Below, piece by piece: positions 35,300 to 47,000 of a stretch of DNA of 64,000 bases. The stretch's first letter is position 1. Each line of letters opens with the position of its first letter. Origin of the DNA: Neoechinorhynchus agilis (lineage: Eukaryota; Acanthocephala). The stretch is from positions 3,472,001-3,536,000 of the forward strand of contig CM121342.1 of NCBI GenBank assembly GCA_051530055.1, read 5' to 3'. The notes under the pieces are model-generated. The model searched no databases, was not told the DNA's origin, and was given only the letters and a program-made list of their open reading frames with translations. Both the position numbers and the translations under genes were made by a program.

Positions 35300-36340
35300 C
35301 TCGTCGACGCCTATTGGCACGTACATTTCCTCTCAATTGATCAAATTCAATAATCCGCAATCACCAAATCTACTTTAGATGACGATGGACCCTACTTGGT
35401 TGATATCCATGAAATTATCGTCATAAATAGATCCAAGAGACCAATTATACACAGGTGCTTCTACCAATTTCAAAATCATTGATTTCGGTTTTCCATATCT
35501 CTAACAACTATTTTCGATGTAACGAAATTATGGTGTCAAGTTCGTTGCCATTTAATGGCTGTCACTGAGAGCCATTTACCAATATTTTTAAGGGTTAAAA
35601 ACTTCTACGGGTTTCCTTTTAGTTTCAGCAAAACAACGATGATTTAGTAATAACATTTTAGAAATACCGTTCGTTCTTTTATTTATGGAAATCGGGCTAT
35701 GTGGCTTTAGTGACAATCTGTACTTCTCTTCAATATATAATTCTCGAAGTAAAACAACAGATAATTATTTTCTATTTTATCTTTTGAAGTCTAGCTAGTC
35801 GGTTACATTTATTATGTGTTGAAGTGAGGCTTTTTCGCGGTTCATAATTTTATTGCTTGGGAACACAGCTCACCGATAAAATTCAAGGAAGCGCGAGGCA
35901 ACCGGAGACTCAAGAGCAGCGTATTCCTTCGACAAAATATCTCGCTAGCAGTACAACGGGGCAATGCTGCCAGCGTGATGGCGACGGCCGAGGAAGGACA
36001 AAAGCTGGAATTCGGCGGGAGGTGGGCAGTGTGTTAATTGTCGAGAAATGAAGATTGATTGAAAAAAAATTTAAAAGAAAAAAATTATTTGATTATATTG
36101 CTACAAAAACAATCAGGCATTTAAGTTTGATTTCCGCAAAAAATCGATAATCAACTCTAAAAACGTTCGATTATCTTATGTGCGAGATAGTTTTAGAACC
36201 AATCTTTTGACTAGATTACGGTTAATGTTTTAAAGGCGTCTTTGGCTCATTATCGCTCCGAGAAATTGTGAAGAATTTAATAAGTTAAAAGTGTCACTTG
36301 TGAGAGCGATGGGGGCAATGGTTGTAATTTGAGAAAGAGT
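35300..36340. other. Spacer with the inverted dispersed repeat at 36.12-36.29 kb
   Basis: Apart from the copy described under 29.9 kb, I see only AT-rich sequence and a GC-rich patch at 35860-36030 that is open for about 60 codons and unassigned. Confidence 0.5.
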
Positions 36341-36344
36341 TGAG

Positions 36345-36550
36345 GTAGCAGCGGCGAAAGTACTTTCAATGAGGACTCTACAGGGATAACAGAAGGAGAA
36401 AATGAAGTGAGAAATCAAAGAAGAAAAACGGAAAAGATGGAAGGTGATGGAATGGATGAACAAAATACACCCAAGGAATCGAGCAGCGGTGATGATACTT
36501 CCAATGAGGACTCTACAGGGATAACAGAAGGAGAAAATGAATTGGAAATC
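36345..36550 (+). pseudogene. Fragment of the secreted repeat gene (1.4 repeat units)
   Basis: Matches the 135-bp unit of the gene at 41.49 kb (CTCTACAGGGATAACAGAAG, GAAAAGATGGAAGGTGATGG). It has no signal peptide or promoter of its own and runs straight into the 36.55-kb satellite. Confidence 0.75.
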
Positions 36551-38460
36551 AACTCGATGAATCCATTTTGTCGACTATGCAAACTGAAACGGAACATTAT
36601 AAAAACTCGGCTAACTATTGAGGTCCATTATTCTCTCGTCGATGAACTGAAATCTCAATTGTGACTTTAATCGATTTTTGGCCTATTTCGATGAATCCGT
36701 TTTACTCGATGAATCCATTTTGTCGACTATGCAAACTCAAACGGAGCACTATAAAAACTCGTTAACAATTGAGGTCATTTATTCTCTCAGCGGTGAATTG
36801 AAATCTCAATTGTGACTTTAATCGATTTTTGGCTTATTTCGATGAATCCGTTTTGCTCGATGAATCCATTTTGTCGACTATGCGACTTAAAACGCAACAT
36901 TATAAAAACTCGGCTCACGATTAAGGTCCATTATTCTCCCAACGGTGAATTTAAATCTCAATTGTGACTTTAATCGATTTTTTGCTTATTTCGATGAATC
37001 CGTTTTACTCGATGAATCCATTTTGTCGACTATGCAAACTGAGACGGAACATTATAAAAACTCGGCTAACTATTTAGGTCCATTATTCTCCCAACGGTGA
37101 ATTTAAATCTCAATTGTGACTTTAATCGATTTTTTGCTTATTTCGATGAATCCGTTTTACTCGATGAATCCATTTTGTCGACAATGCAAACTGAGACGGA
37201 ACATTATAAAAACTCGGCTAACTATTTAGGTCCATTATTCTCCCAACGGTGAATTGAAATTTCAATTGTGACTTTAATCGATTTTTTGCTTATTTCGATG
37301 AATCCGTTTTACTCGATGAATCCATTTTGTCGACTATGCAAACTGAGACGGAACATTATAAAAACTCGGCTAACTATTTAGGTCCATTATTCTCCCAACG
37401 GTGAATTTAAATCTCAATTGTGACTTTAATCGATTTTTTGCTTATTTCGATGAATCCGTTTTACTCGATGAATCCATTTTGTCGACAATGCAAACTGAGA
37501 CGGAACATTATAAAAACTCGGCTAACTATTTAGGTCCATTATTCTCCCAACGGTGAATTTAAATCTCAATTGTGACTTTAATCGATTTTTTGCTTATTTC
37601 GATGAATCCGTTTTACTCGATGAATCCATTTTGTCGACAATGCAAACTGAGACGGAACATTATAAAAACTCGGCTAACTATTTAGGTCCATTATTCTCCC
37701 AACGGTGAATTGAAATTTCAATTGTGACTTTAATCGATTTTTTGCTTATTTCGATGAATCCGTTTTACTCGATGAATCCATTTTGTCGACAATGCAACCT
37801 AAAACGCAACATTATAAAAACTCGGCTAACTATTGAGGTCCATTATTCTCCCAACGGTGAATTGAAATTTCAATTGTGACTTTAATCGATTTTTGGCTTA
37901 TTTCGATGAATCGGTTTTGCTCGATTAATCCATTTTGTCGACTATGCGACTTAAAACGCAACATTATAAAAACTCGGCTCACGATTAAGGTCCATTATTC
38001 TTTCAACGATGAATTGAAATCTCAATTGTTACTTTAATCGATTTTTTTCTTATTTCGATGAATCCATTTTGCTCGATGAATCCATTTTGGTCCATTATTC
38101 TTTCAACGATGAATTGAAATCTCAATTGTGACTTTAATCGATTTTTGGCTTATTTCGATGAATCCGTTTTACTCGTTGAATCCATTTTGTCGACTATGCA
38201 ACCTGAAAAGAAACATTATAGAAACTCGGCTAACTATTGAGGTCCATTATTCTCTCATCGGTGAATTGAAATCTCAATTGTGACTTTAATCGATTTTTGG
38301 CTTATTTCGATGAAACCGTTTTACTCGTCTAATCCATTTTGTCGACTATGCAACCTGAAACGGAACATTGTAAAAACTCGGCTAACTATTGAGGTCCATT
38401 ATTCTCCGGTCGATGAATTGAAATCTCCATTGTTACTTTATTCAACTTTTGGCGGATTTC
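36550..38460. repeat. Satellite, about 13 copies of a 145-bp unit
   Basis: Units contain CGATGAATCCATTTTGTCGA, AACATTATAAAAACTCGGCT and GTGACTTTAATCGATTTTT. The middle copies (36.97-37.78 kb) are nearly identical and the edge copies more diverged, the pattern expected of unequal exchange. The unit is open in one frame for about 30 residues (FCRLCKLKRNIIKTRL) but not across units. Confidence 0.95.
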
Positions 38461-38660
38461 TATGACTCTTCAAAAGACAGTGATTTTTATGTATCGAAAA
38501 TTCCAGTGAAACTCACCGATTGGAAAAAGTTGGATGCGAATCGAACGTCCAAATCGACTATACAGGTTTTCTGATTTTCGTTGCCTCCAGATCTTATACC
38601 TAGCAATCATTATTTTTAGATCAAAGGCAAATTGAAGCGAAATTCGGGAGACGGGTGTAG

Positions 38661-38749
38661 TGCTTGATGTTGACAAAAGTGGATTTGGGGAGGCTCAACG
38701 ACTTAAATTTCAATTGAAAAGCAGACTGAATGTTTCTGATGAAATCTTG
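38661..38749 (+). pseudogene. 89-bp duplicate of part of the EF-hand-like gene
   Basis: Identical to 39121-39209 apart from one base (C for G). It covers the first EF-hand-like loop. It lies 260 bp upstream of the gene's start and is flanked by unrelated sequence, so it is a recent partial duplication. Confidence 0.9.
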
Positions 38750-38921
38750 ATCCGTACAGCGCCATTACCGTCCATCAAAAGTTCAACTTTTAAGTGTCCC
38801 CTGCAAACTAAGGATTTTAACCGCTCAAAGTGACATTGAACTGAACTGGCCAATCACATCCACTAATTACAAACCGCAATCTCATGGCCAGCGATTCGTC
38901 CGGAATGGTGTTTTTTGCTGC

Positions 38922-39308
38922 ATGAGCCCGAAATCCGAGTCGAAGGATTTTGAAAAGAAAGGAATGTCAATGAAAGCAAAAGTTATTTTGCCAAATAAAA
39001 ATCCCAAACCGCAGATTCCATCGCCCATTGATAAAGATGAGATAAAAACGCCCGAAAATAATAAATACGAAGATATCGGCTCGAAAATTAATCTACCTGA
39101 AATAAAAAAGCAAATTGAATTGCTTGATGTTGACAAAAGTGGATTTGGGGAGGCTGAACGACTTAAATTTCAATTGAAAAGCAGACTGAATGTTTCTGAT
39201 GAAATCTTGGACGCTGTTCTTTACAACATTGGAATCGACGAAGACGGTCATGTTGATCTTTTTCGTTTCGCTGATGAGCTTGCAAAAACGCTTAAATTAA
39301 CAATATAA
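38922..39308 (+). CDS. Small protein with a degenerate EF-hand pair
   Basis: A single exon of 128 residues. The first 60 are lysine/proline-rich and probably disordered. The rest resembles a paired EF-hand: loop 1 LDVDKSGFGEAER and loop 2 GIDEDGHVDLFR, separated by a 20-residue helical linker. Both loops keep acidic residues at positions 3 and 9 and the central Gly, but the bidentate Glu at position 12 is Arg in both, so Ca2+ binding is doubtful. AATAAA follows the stop at about 39312. The gene converges on the TFIIA-gamma gene with only 45 bp between stops, so the 3' UTRs overlap. Confidence 0.65.
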   Translation: MSPKSESKDFEKKGMSMKAKVILPNKNPKPQIPSPIDKDEIKTPENNKYEDIGSKINLPEIKKQIELLDVDKSGFGEAERLKFQLKSRLNVSDEILDAVLYNIGIDEDGHVDLFRFADELAKTLKLTI

Positions 39309-39353
39309 CTAAATAAAGCCATCTAAGTTTCAATTTATTTCAATCTTTCCGTT

Positions 39354-39791
39354 CTAAAAAAATGGATATTTCCAAGGATTGCTTTCCTTTTCTTTTGAAT
39401 TTTTCTTGGCGATCTTCTCTTTCCTTGACTTAAAAACTCGCTGGTAACATTTTGCATTCGCAGCTATCACAGTAACATCGTTCCGCGCGGAAAGTGTTAT
39501 TCCATTCCGTAACCGAAAATCCTTAAGGATTAACGTAAAAATATTGTCGTAGAGCCGAAATGCTCGTAGTGTTCCAAAGCATTTAGTTTTTTTAGCTTGC
39601 CGAAATAACCACGAATTCAACATGACACCGTCGAATATCTTCATAATTTCTTCTTCTATATCATTGGGAATATCTCCACAGTGAACTAAATGGCCGATGG
39701 TATCCTGAAGTGTTTTTCCGATCGTAGTTTTTCGATAAATTCTATGGTGGTTATAGGAATCCAAAATAGTTAGGTCGCTCGGATCTTCCAT
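39354..39791 (-). CDS. GTF2A2: Divergent TFIIA small (gamma) subunit
   Basis: A paralogue of the subunit that joins TFIIA-alpha/beta and binds TBP at promoters. Intronless, 145 residues against about 109 in animals. The core aligns end to end with human GTF2A2: YRKTTIGKTLQDTI for YRNTTLGNSLQESL, IFDGVMLNSW for QFDKAINAAL, F(R)GxLxxxRxxDNxxT kept as FGTLRAFRLYDNIFT, and DVTVIAANAK for DKVKIVACDG. The usual DNVWTF is DNIFTL. There is a 15-residue N-terminal extension and a 35-residue lysine-rich tail. The protein is much more diverged than usual for this very conserved family. Lack of introns suggests a retrogene. The minus-strand AATAAA lies near 39338. Confidence 0.85.
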   Translation of the reverse strand: MEDPSDLTILDSYNHHRIYRKTTIGKTLQDTIGHLVHCGDIPNDIEEEIMKIFDGVMLNSWLFRQAKKTKCFGTLRAFRLYDNIFTLILKDFRLRNGITLSARNDVTVIAANAKCYQRVFKSRKEKIAKKNSKEKESNPWKYPFF

Positions 39792-41377
39792 GTTGACTTT
39801 TGGAAACTTGGGTTTCCAATGAAGTGTTCGCGACGATTTTTTAAAACCAAGGATTTCGGTCTCGAGTCGTAATCACGAACGTTAGACTTTGCTCAGTGAA
39901 TATTAAGCCGAAAACAAGGTTTGTATGTTTCAAAACATTTGAAACTTCGCTTATTGAAAAAAAACATCGGTCCTCGTGAAACTGGCAAAAGAAATATAGT
40001 TTCTTATGTAACATCTCAGAGGGATGGATCATGGACGAAAAATGTTTTAAAGTCGACTGAAAGCTAAAAAATTGGCAAGTATTGGCCACAAAAAGCACGA
40101 CATGATTGTTCCTGTTTAACTCCGGAACTCGAGCCACCTAAAGATCATTAAAGGCAAACTTTTGCTTTGTTTCCTTCCATCGTATTGACCCTTTTAATGT
40201 GTATCGATTATTTTATAAGTCGATATTTGTTCCTCGGTCTTATCAATCAAATTGAATGGGTGATTTGGTGTTGACGATTTAGAATCGCTGCAGTCGTATC
40301 GATACGCCGTAAAGCGTTATTGCGTTCACGAAGATAGGTCTTTGGCCAGTGTAATTTTCGTTTAAAGATACCCGTGAGAGTCGGGATCCTTTCGAATTTC
40401 TAAGTGTTCTCCGTAAAAGATTGGAGCAAAAATACTTAACCTGAATTCATCAGATTGGATAAGTTTTCGATCGGTCGATTGAGCCGAATATACGGCTCTT
40501 TCCTGGGGGGCTTTCGTATTGTCCAGTCCCCTTCTTTTTTAACGTGTCCTTTATATTCCCGATTTTCAGCTTTCTCTTAAGACCAACATTGCAGATTTTG
40601 ATAGCTCGCCGGACCAAATAACAATTTATCTAACAACGACCAGAATAACGATTTGATCATCAAAATGGTTTATAATGAAAGTAATCGTGAGTTTGATGTC
40701 CTTTCTCTATAGAAAAATTCTAACAGAGATTTGGATGTATTCTAAAATATACAAGGAATTAAAATTGAAAGCTATACAGAAAAGGGATTTATTTGATTGG
40801 ATGGTGGTGAAAAAAAGAATTATCAGTCTCGAATCTTGACGTTTTGTAGTCAGTCATTAGACTATTGACTATGAAATATGGAGAAAAGATTATCGTGAGC
40901 TCAGATGAACAATTATTTGAAATAAATGGGAAGAGTGAGGCCAAAGATTAAGAAAGGAAATGACTAAGGCGTTAAATCAAACAAAAATCTTGATTTTTCT
41001 TCGAAGGAAAATGTGAATCGGACTGGATACTAAAAGGTTAGGAAATTGAATGACAAAATTCGCGAAATCGAATCGAATAAAGTTTAAAATATAATGCAAT
41101 CAACGATATGGAAGTTGAATGTGAATGAAACTAAAATTTTTCGACCATTTGATTTTGTTAGTTTGCGTTATTAATAAAATTAAGAAGCGAGATCAGCGAT
41201 CAATACAAAAGAGTCCATTTAATTTGTGCTCTAAACGTGAAATAAGTACATTGATCAAATTATTATGAAACCTCATAAACTTTGGCAGTTTTGTTATAAT
41301 CAAATGATAGATTCCTCATTACCAATCATTAGGCTTGAAAACATAAATGTTTTGGTGAAAATATTTTAAACAACAAA
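39792..41377. other. 1.6-kb AT-rich spacer
   Basis: I see no gene or array. A minus-strand open stretch at 40137-39841 starts just upstream of the TFIIA-gamma ATG but is not recognisable. Confidence 0.5.
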
Positions 41378-41410
41378 TTGCTTAAAACGAGTTGTTTGAA
41401 AACATTGGGG

Positions 41411-41420
41411 GTATATAAGG
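41411..41420 (+). promoter_or_regulatory. TATA box of the secreted repeat gene
   Basis: GTATATAAGG lies 78 bp upstream of the ATG. The interval suits a start site near 41440 and a 45-50 nt leader. A clear TATA box is rare among the genes here and suits a strongly regulated, tissue-specific product. Confidence 0.7.
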
Positions 41421-41488
41421 AGGCTCGTGATTGCTCAAAGTTCAAATCTCCATCTCCTCTCAACTACGAATCAATCTCTCAGTCTTCA

Positions 41489-42040
41489 ATGCGATCCGCA
41501 ATTGTCTTTGGTTTGATATTTGCACTTGGCTTCGTTGCCGTGTCCGCCAATCACCGGAGAATGAGGACGTCAGTCGGCGAATCGGAGAAGAGAATATCAG
41601 AAAACGCTAAACGAACTTCCAATGAGGACTCTGCAGAGACAACAGCAGTACAAAATGAAGTGAGAAATCAAAGAAGAAATACGGAAAAGATGGAAGGTGA
41701 TGGAATGGATGAACAAAAGACATCGGAGGAATCGATCAGCGGTGATGATACTTCCAATAAGGACTCTGCAGAGACAACAGCAGTACAAAATGAAGTGAGA
41801 AATCAAAGAAGAAATACGGAAAAGATGGAAGGTGATGGAATGGATGAACAAAAGACATCGGAGGAATCGATCAGCGGTGATGATACTTCCAATGGGGACT
41901 CTACAGGGATAACAGAAGGAGAAAATGGATTGGGAAATGGAGGAATAATGGAAAGAAGGGTGGTAAGGGAATGGGTAACACGACATCGGAGGAATCGAGC
42001 AGCGGTGATGATACTTCCAATGAGGACTCTACAGGGATAA
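41489..42040 (+). CDS. Secreted repeat protein with signal peptide
   Basis: 183 residues from the ATG at 41489. A textbook signal peptide comes first (MRSAIVFGLIFALGFVAVSA, cleavage after VSA). Then come two and a half 45-residue acidic repeats rich in Glu, Ser, Thr and Asn (TSNEDSAETTAVQNEVRN, KMEGDGMDEQKTSEESIS). The repeat DNA unit is 135 bp and goes on to 42355 in other frames after indels, so the encoded C-terminus (RAAVMILPMRTLQG) is repeat sequence read in a shifted frame. AATAAA follows at about 42452. Function unknown. Signal peptide, TATA box and fast repeat turnover suggest a secreted mucin- or effector-like product, which is inference. Confidence 0.7.
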   Translation: MRSAIVFGLIFALGFVAVSANHRRMRTSVGESEKRISENAKRTSNEDSAETTAVQNEVRNQRRNTEKMEGDGMDEQKTSEESISGDDTSNKDSAETTAVQNEVRNQRRNTEKMEGDGMDEQKTSEESISGDDTSNGDSTGITEGENGLGNGGIMERRVVREWVTRHRRNRAAVMILPMRTLQG

Positions 42041-42355
42041 CAGAAGGACAAAATGAAGTGAGAAATCAAAGAAGAAATACGGAAAAGATGGAAGGTGATT
42101 CAATGGATAAACAAAAGACATCGAGGAATCGAGCAGCGGTGATGATACTTCCAATGAGGACTCTACAGAGACAACAGAAGGAGAAAATGGATTGGGAAAT
42201 GGAGGAAGAAATAATGGAAAGAAGGGAAGTGGGGGAAAGGATAAACAAAAGACACCCAAGGAATCGAGCAGCGGTGATGATACTTCCAATGAGGACTCTA
42301 CAGGGATAACAGAAGGACAAAATGAAGTGAGAAATCGAAGAAGAAATACGGAAAA
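41615..42355 (+). repeat. Coding tandem repeat, about 5.5 units of 135 bp
   Basis: Shared pieces are TCCAATGAGGACTCTACAGG, AATGAAGTGAGAAATCAAAG and GAATCGAGCAGCGGTGATGA. The first units keep frame; later units differ in length and shift it. The same unit is found at 36.35-36.55 kb. Confidence 0.9.
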
Positions 42356-43145
42356 GATAAAATGGCGGTGGTGATTTACAAAATGATTTATCATCTTTAG
42401 AATATTAGATAGCCGGTGAGACGGTCTCTCATTGAGATTGTTTCCCGAATAAACACTTCTGCATTATGTTTTTTTTGTGCTCGGCTGGAGTACGACGATT
42501 CCATTTGGGTGATTGATTGCTGACGTTCGATTATTGCTTTTGGTACATGAATAGAGAATATTGAGGAGATTTATAAGTTTATTTTTGTTTCATGATCAAA
42601 GGGTTCAAAATCTCAAAAAACATTAAAGTCCGTTGACCATTTTAATACCATGATGATATTCGTTAGGAATGATTACGATCCTCCATTGGAAATGGCCGGA
42701 AATGTTTCTTAACCAAAGAACAATTTTGAAGTTTATCCTTTAGACGATTTCATATTTAAGAAGTCGATGAAAGCCGTAGATGATTCCCATATTTCAAAGT
42801 CAATATTTGTTTAGAATTGATTCTTCATCTGCATAAATCAGACTTTAAGCAAAAATCATTTGAATCGTAGTTCGATAGAAGAATGTGACGTCATACTTTT
42901 TTGCGCTAATATTCGAATGACCGCAATTTTTTGAAAGAATTCGATGCGTTTTCATTAATTATTTAGTCTAATAAATTCGATCGAGTTATTCAATTTCTTC
43001 GAGATTTCGAGGCCTCAGCCTCCTTATCAAGCATTGTTTGTTAGTTTATTTTTTAAAGAAAATCAAATATTCTTGAAGACGAAGAGGAGTGGTGTCGTGA
43101 GTGTATAAAGAAAAAGATTGAATTTTTAGATAGGCTGAGCAGTTG
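42356..43145. other. Spacer between the secreted gene and the TBP-like gene
   Basis: Holds the AATAAA signal at 42452 and a short fragment (43008-43038) of the repeat family found in the MALSU1 intron. CTTGAATTTTTAG-type sequence ends 18 bases before the TBP-like ATG and could be a trans-splice acceptor. Confidence 0.5.
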
Positions 43146-44012
43146 ATGGAACGGCAGAATGAATCGGACACAAGTGAAATTCCATTATTGATGGATCCCT
43201 ATTCATACTGCCAATCCGAATTCTTAAAAACTGAATCGGAATTTAATCCGTTTGATCAAATAAAGATCGAAGAACCCATTTTTACGGCTTCTTCAATAAT
43301 CGAATTGGAACAAGGAAGCTTTAATGCGAGGAATAATGCGCCGTCGATTCCAACACCCAGTCCTTCAGACGAACAACCGAAAGACCAAGAACGCTTCCAT
43401 ATCTTCATTGAAAATGTAATGGTTAGTTTTTCGGTTGGACGGTCGGTCGACGTCGACCTGATAGCGAAAACTTTGGATTTTTCAACTTGTGAACTTGACG
43501 TTAACGGTGTTCATCACGGTGTCGTGAATTTCGTTGATCCAATGGGACAAATACACATTTATCCGTCAGGACGCGCTCTCTTGTGCAACTCCAAAAGTCG
43601 AAGACGGGCTTATATGGTCACTGAATGTTTTGTAAATATGCTAAAACGGAAGCTTTACTCAGATATTTCGGAGATTTTTGAATATAAAGTGATTAATGTA
43701 TACGGACGATGTCAACTCTCTTTTCGTATAAAACTTAAAAAATTGTTCAAAGAGATTGAAAAACTGAAAAAGACAAGCAACGATCGAGCATTAACCGACT
43801 GCATCTATACTCCTTTAGTCGAAAAACGTTTGGATATTCTTGTTGGACCTTACGATACCGTAATATCTGTCTATTCTGACGGAAACCTCGTCCTGAAATC
43901 CAATTGTGCCGTGAAGATTGGAGAAGCAGCGCAAGCCGCATATCCGTTTTTAAAGAGAGCCGAAGGTGCCAAAAGGAAATCGAGAATGAATCGAATTAAC
44001 CAATGTTCTTAA
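43146..44012 (+). CDS. Divergent TBP-like factor (TLF/TRF2-type saddle)
   Basis: 288 residues, intronless. After 80 disordered residues come two TBP-fold repeats. Repeat 1: IENVMVSFSVGRSVDVDLIA (human TLF NVVCSFSVRCHLNLRKIA), then IHIYPSGRALLCNSKSR (TBP ALIFSSGKMVCTGAKSE). Repeat 2: FEYKVINVYGRCQLSFRIKL (TLF FKVVNVLAVCNMPFEIRL), then VISVYSDGNLVLKSN and AAYPFLK. Both repeats keep the order strand, helix, strands, SG(R/K), helix. The four phenylalanines TBP uses to kink TATA are not all kept (Tyr or Leu at readable positions), as in TLF, which does not bind TATA. It ends in a basic tail. A plain TBP orthologue is unlikely given the divergence. The expected partners are TFIIA and TFIIB; a TFIIA-gamma-like gene lies 3.4 kb upstream. 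Confidence 0.75.
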   Translation: MERQNESDTSEIPLLMDPYSYCQSEFLKTESEFNPFDQIKIEEPIFTASSIIELEQGSFNARNNAPSIPTPSPSDEQPKDQERFHIFIENVMVSFSVGRSVDVDLIAKTLDFSTCELDVNGVHHGVVNFVDPMGQIHIYPSGRALLCNSKSRRRAYMVTECFVNMLKRKLYSDISEIFEYKVINVYGRCQLSFRIKLKKLFKEIEKLKKTSNDRALTDCIYTPLVEKRLDILVGPYDTVISVYSDGNLVLKSNCAVKIGEAAQAAYPFLKRAEGAKRKSRMNRINQCS

Positions 44013-44074
44013 CCGATTTTAGGGTTTTTTTACGATTATGAAAATAAAGAATTTCTAGGCAGTGTCGCTCACAC

Positions 44075-47000
44075 ACGAAAGCAATGATTTTGTTATTAAA
44101 TGGTGTGAAGAATCCTCTCTTTTTAATTATAGACGAGTTTTTGTGCATGCGAAAATAGCACGTTCGTCGGACGGTTCTCATATTCTCATTTCTCCATGAG
44201 TTCCGGTGACGTCATCAAGGCCTTATTCGACGCAAAAATCGGCGTTTCGCCGTTAATATTTAATACGTCACGAACACGAATTCTTTTATGAACAAGTTTT
44301 CGTGCATGCGAAAATAGCACGTTCGTCGGACGATTTTCCGATTCGCATTTCTCCATGAGTTCCGGTGACGTCATCAAGGCCTTATTCGACGCAAAAATCG
44401 GCTTTTCGCCGTGATTCAAAAATACGTCACGAACACGAATTCTTTTATGAACAAGTTTTCGTGCATGCGAAAATAACACGTTCGTCGGACGATTTTCCGA
44501 TTCGCATTTCTCCATGAGTTCCGGTGACGTCGTCAAGGCCTTATTCGACGCAAAAATCGGCGTTTCGCTGTTAATATTTAATACGTCACCAACACGAATT
44601 CTTTTATGAACAAGTTTTCGTGCATGCGAAAATAACACGTTCGTCGGACGATTTTCCGATTCGCATTTCTCCATGAGTTCCGGTGACGTCGTCAAGGCCT
44701 TATTCGACGCAAAAATCGGCGTTTCGCTGTGAATCAAAAATACGTCACGAACACGAATTCTTTTATGAACAAGTTTTCGTGCATGCGAAAATAGCACGTT
44801 CGTCGGACGATTTTCCGATTCGCATTTCTCCATGAGTTCCGGTGACGTCGTCAAGGCCTTATTCGACGCAAAAATCGGCGTTTCGCTGTTAATATTTAAT
44901 ACGTCACCAACACGAATTCTTTTATGAACAAGTTTTCGTGCATGCGAAAATAACACGTTCGTCGGACGATTTTCGGATTCGCATTTCTCCATGAGTTCCG
45001 GTGACGTCGTCAAGGCCTTATTCGACGCAAAAATCGGCTTTTCGCCGTGATTCAAAAATACGTCACGAACACGAATTCTTTTATGAACAAGTTTTCGTGC
45101 ATGCGAAAATAACACGTTCGTCGGACGATTTTCCGATTCGCATTTCTCCATGAGTTCCGGTGACGTCGTCAAGGCCTTATTCGACGCAAAAATCGGCGTT
45201 TCGCTGTTAATCTAAAATACGTCACGAACACGAATTCTTTTATGAACGAGTTTTCGTGCATGCGAAAATAGCACGTTCGTCGGACGTTTCGCCGATTCGC
45301 ATTTCTCCATGAGTTCCGGTGACGTCGTCAAGGCCTTATTCGACGCAAAAATCGGCGTTTCGCTGTTAATATTTAATACGTCACCAACACGAATTCTTTT
45401 ATGAACAAGTTTTCGTGCATGCGAAAATAACACGTTCGTCGGACGATTTTCCGATTCGCATTTCTCCATGAGTTCCGGTGACGTCGTCAAGGCCTTATTC
45501 GACGCAAAAATCGGCGTTTCGCTGTTAATATTTAATACGTCACCAACACGAATTCTTTTATGAACAAGTTTTCGTGCATGCGAAAATAACACGTTCGTCG
45601 GACGATTTTCCGATTCGCATTTCTCCATGAGTTCCGGTGACGTCGTCAAGGCCTTATTCGACGCAAAAATCGGCGTTTCGCTGTTAATATTTAATACGTC
45701 ACCAACACGAATTCTTTTATGAACAAGTTTTCGTGCATGCGAAAATAACACGTTCGTCGGACGATTTTCCGATTCGCATTTCTCCATGAGTTCCGGTGAC
45801 GTCGTCAAGGCCTTATTCGACGCAAAAATCGGCGTTTCGCCGTGAATCAAAAATACGTCACGAACACGAATTCTTTTATGAACAAGTTTTCGTGCATGCG
45901 AAAATAGCACGTTCGTCGGACGATTTTCCGATTCGCATTTCTCCATGAGTTCCGGTGACGTCGTCAAGGCCTTATTCGACGCAAAAATCGGCGTTTCGCC
46001 GTGAATCAAAAATACGTCACGAACACGAATTCTTTTATAGACAAGTTTTTCGTGCATGCGAAAATAGCACGTTCGTCGGACGATTTTCCGATTCGCATTT
46101 CTCCATGAGTTCCGGTGACGTCGTCAAGGCCTTATTCGACGCAAAAATCGGCGTTTCGCTGATATTCAAAATACGTCACGAACACGAATTCTTTTATGAA
46201 CAAGTTTTGTGCATGCGAAAATAACACGTTCGTCGGACGATTTTCCGATTCGCATTTCTCCATGAGTTCCGGTGACGTCGTCAAGGCCTTATTCGACGCA
46301 AAAATCGGCGTTTCGCCGTGATTCAAAAATACGTCACGAACACGAATTCTTTTATGAACAAGTTTTCGTGCATGCGAAAATAACACGTTCGTCGGACGAT
46401 TTTCCGATTCGCATTTCTCCATGAGTTCCGGTGACGTCGTCAAGGCCTTATTCGACGCAAAAATCGGCGTTTCGCCGTGATTCAAAAATACGTCACGAAC
46501 ACGAATTCTTTTATGAACAAGTTTTCGTGCATGCGAAAATAACACGTTCGTCGGACGATTTTCCGATTCGCATTTCTCCATGAGTTCCGGTGACGTCGTC
46601 AAGGCCTTATTCGACGCAAAAATCGGCGTTTCGCTGTGATTCAAAAATACGTCACGAACACGAATTCTTTTATGAACAAGTTTTCGTGCATGCGAAAATA
46701 GCACGTTCGTCGGACGTTTCGCCGATTCGCATTTCTCCATGAGTTCCGGTGACGTCGTCAAGGCCTTATTCGACGCAAAAATCGGCGTTTCGCTGTTAAT
46801 ATTTAATACGTCACCAACACGAATTCTTTTATGAACAAGTTTTCGTGCATGCGAAAATAACACGTTCGTCGGACGATTTTCCGATTCGCATTTCTCCATG
46901 AGTTCCGGTGACGTCGTCAAGGCCTTATTCGACGCAAAAATCGGCGTTTCGCCGTTAATATTAAATACGTCACGAACACGAATTCTTTTATGAACAAGTT

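Noticed and set aside
35022-35360. Poly-Leu, poly-Arg and poly-Glu proteins
   Set aside because: Translations of the TTC microsatellite in different frames.
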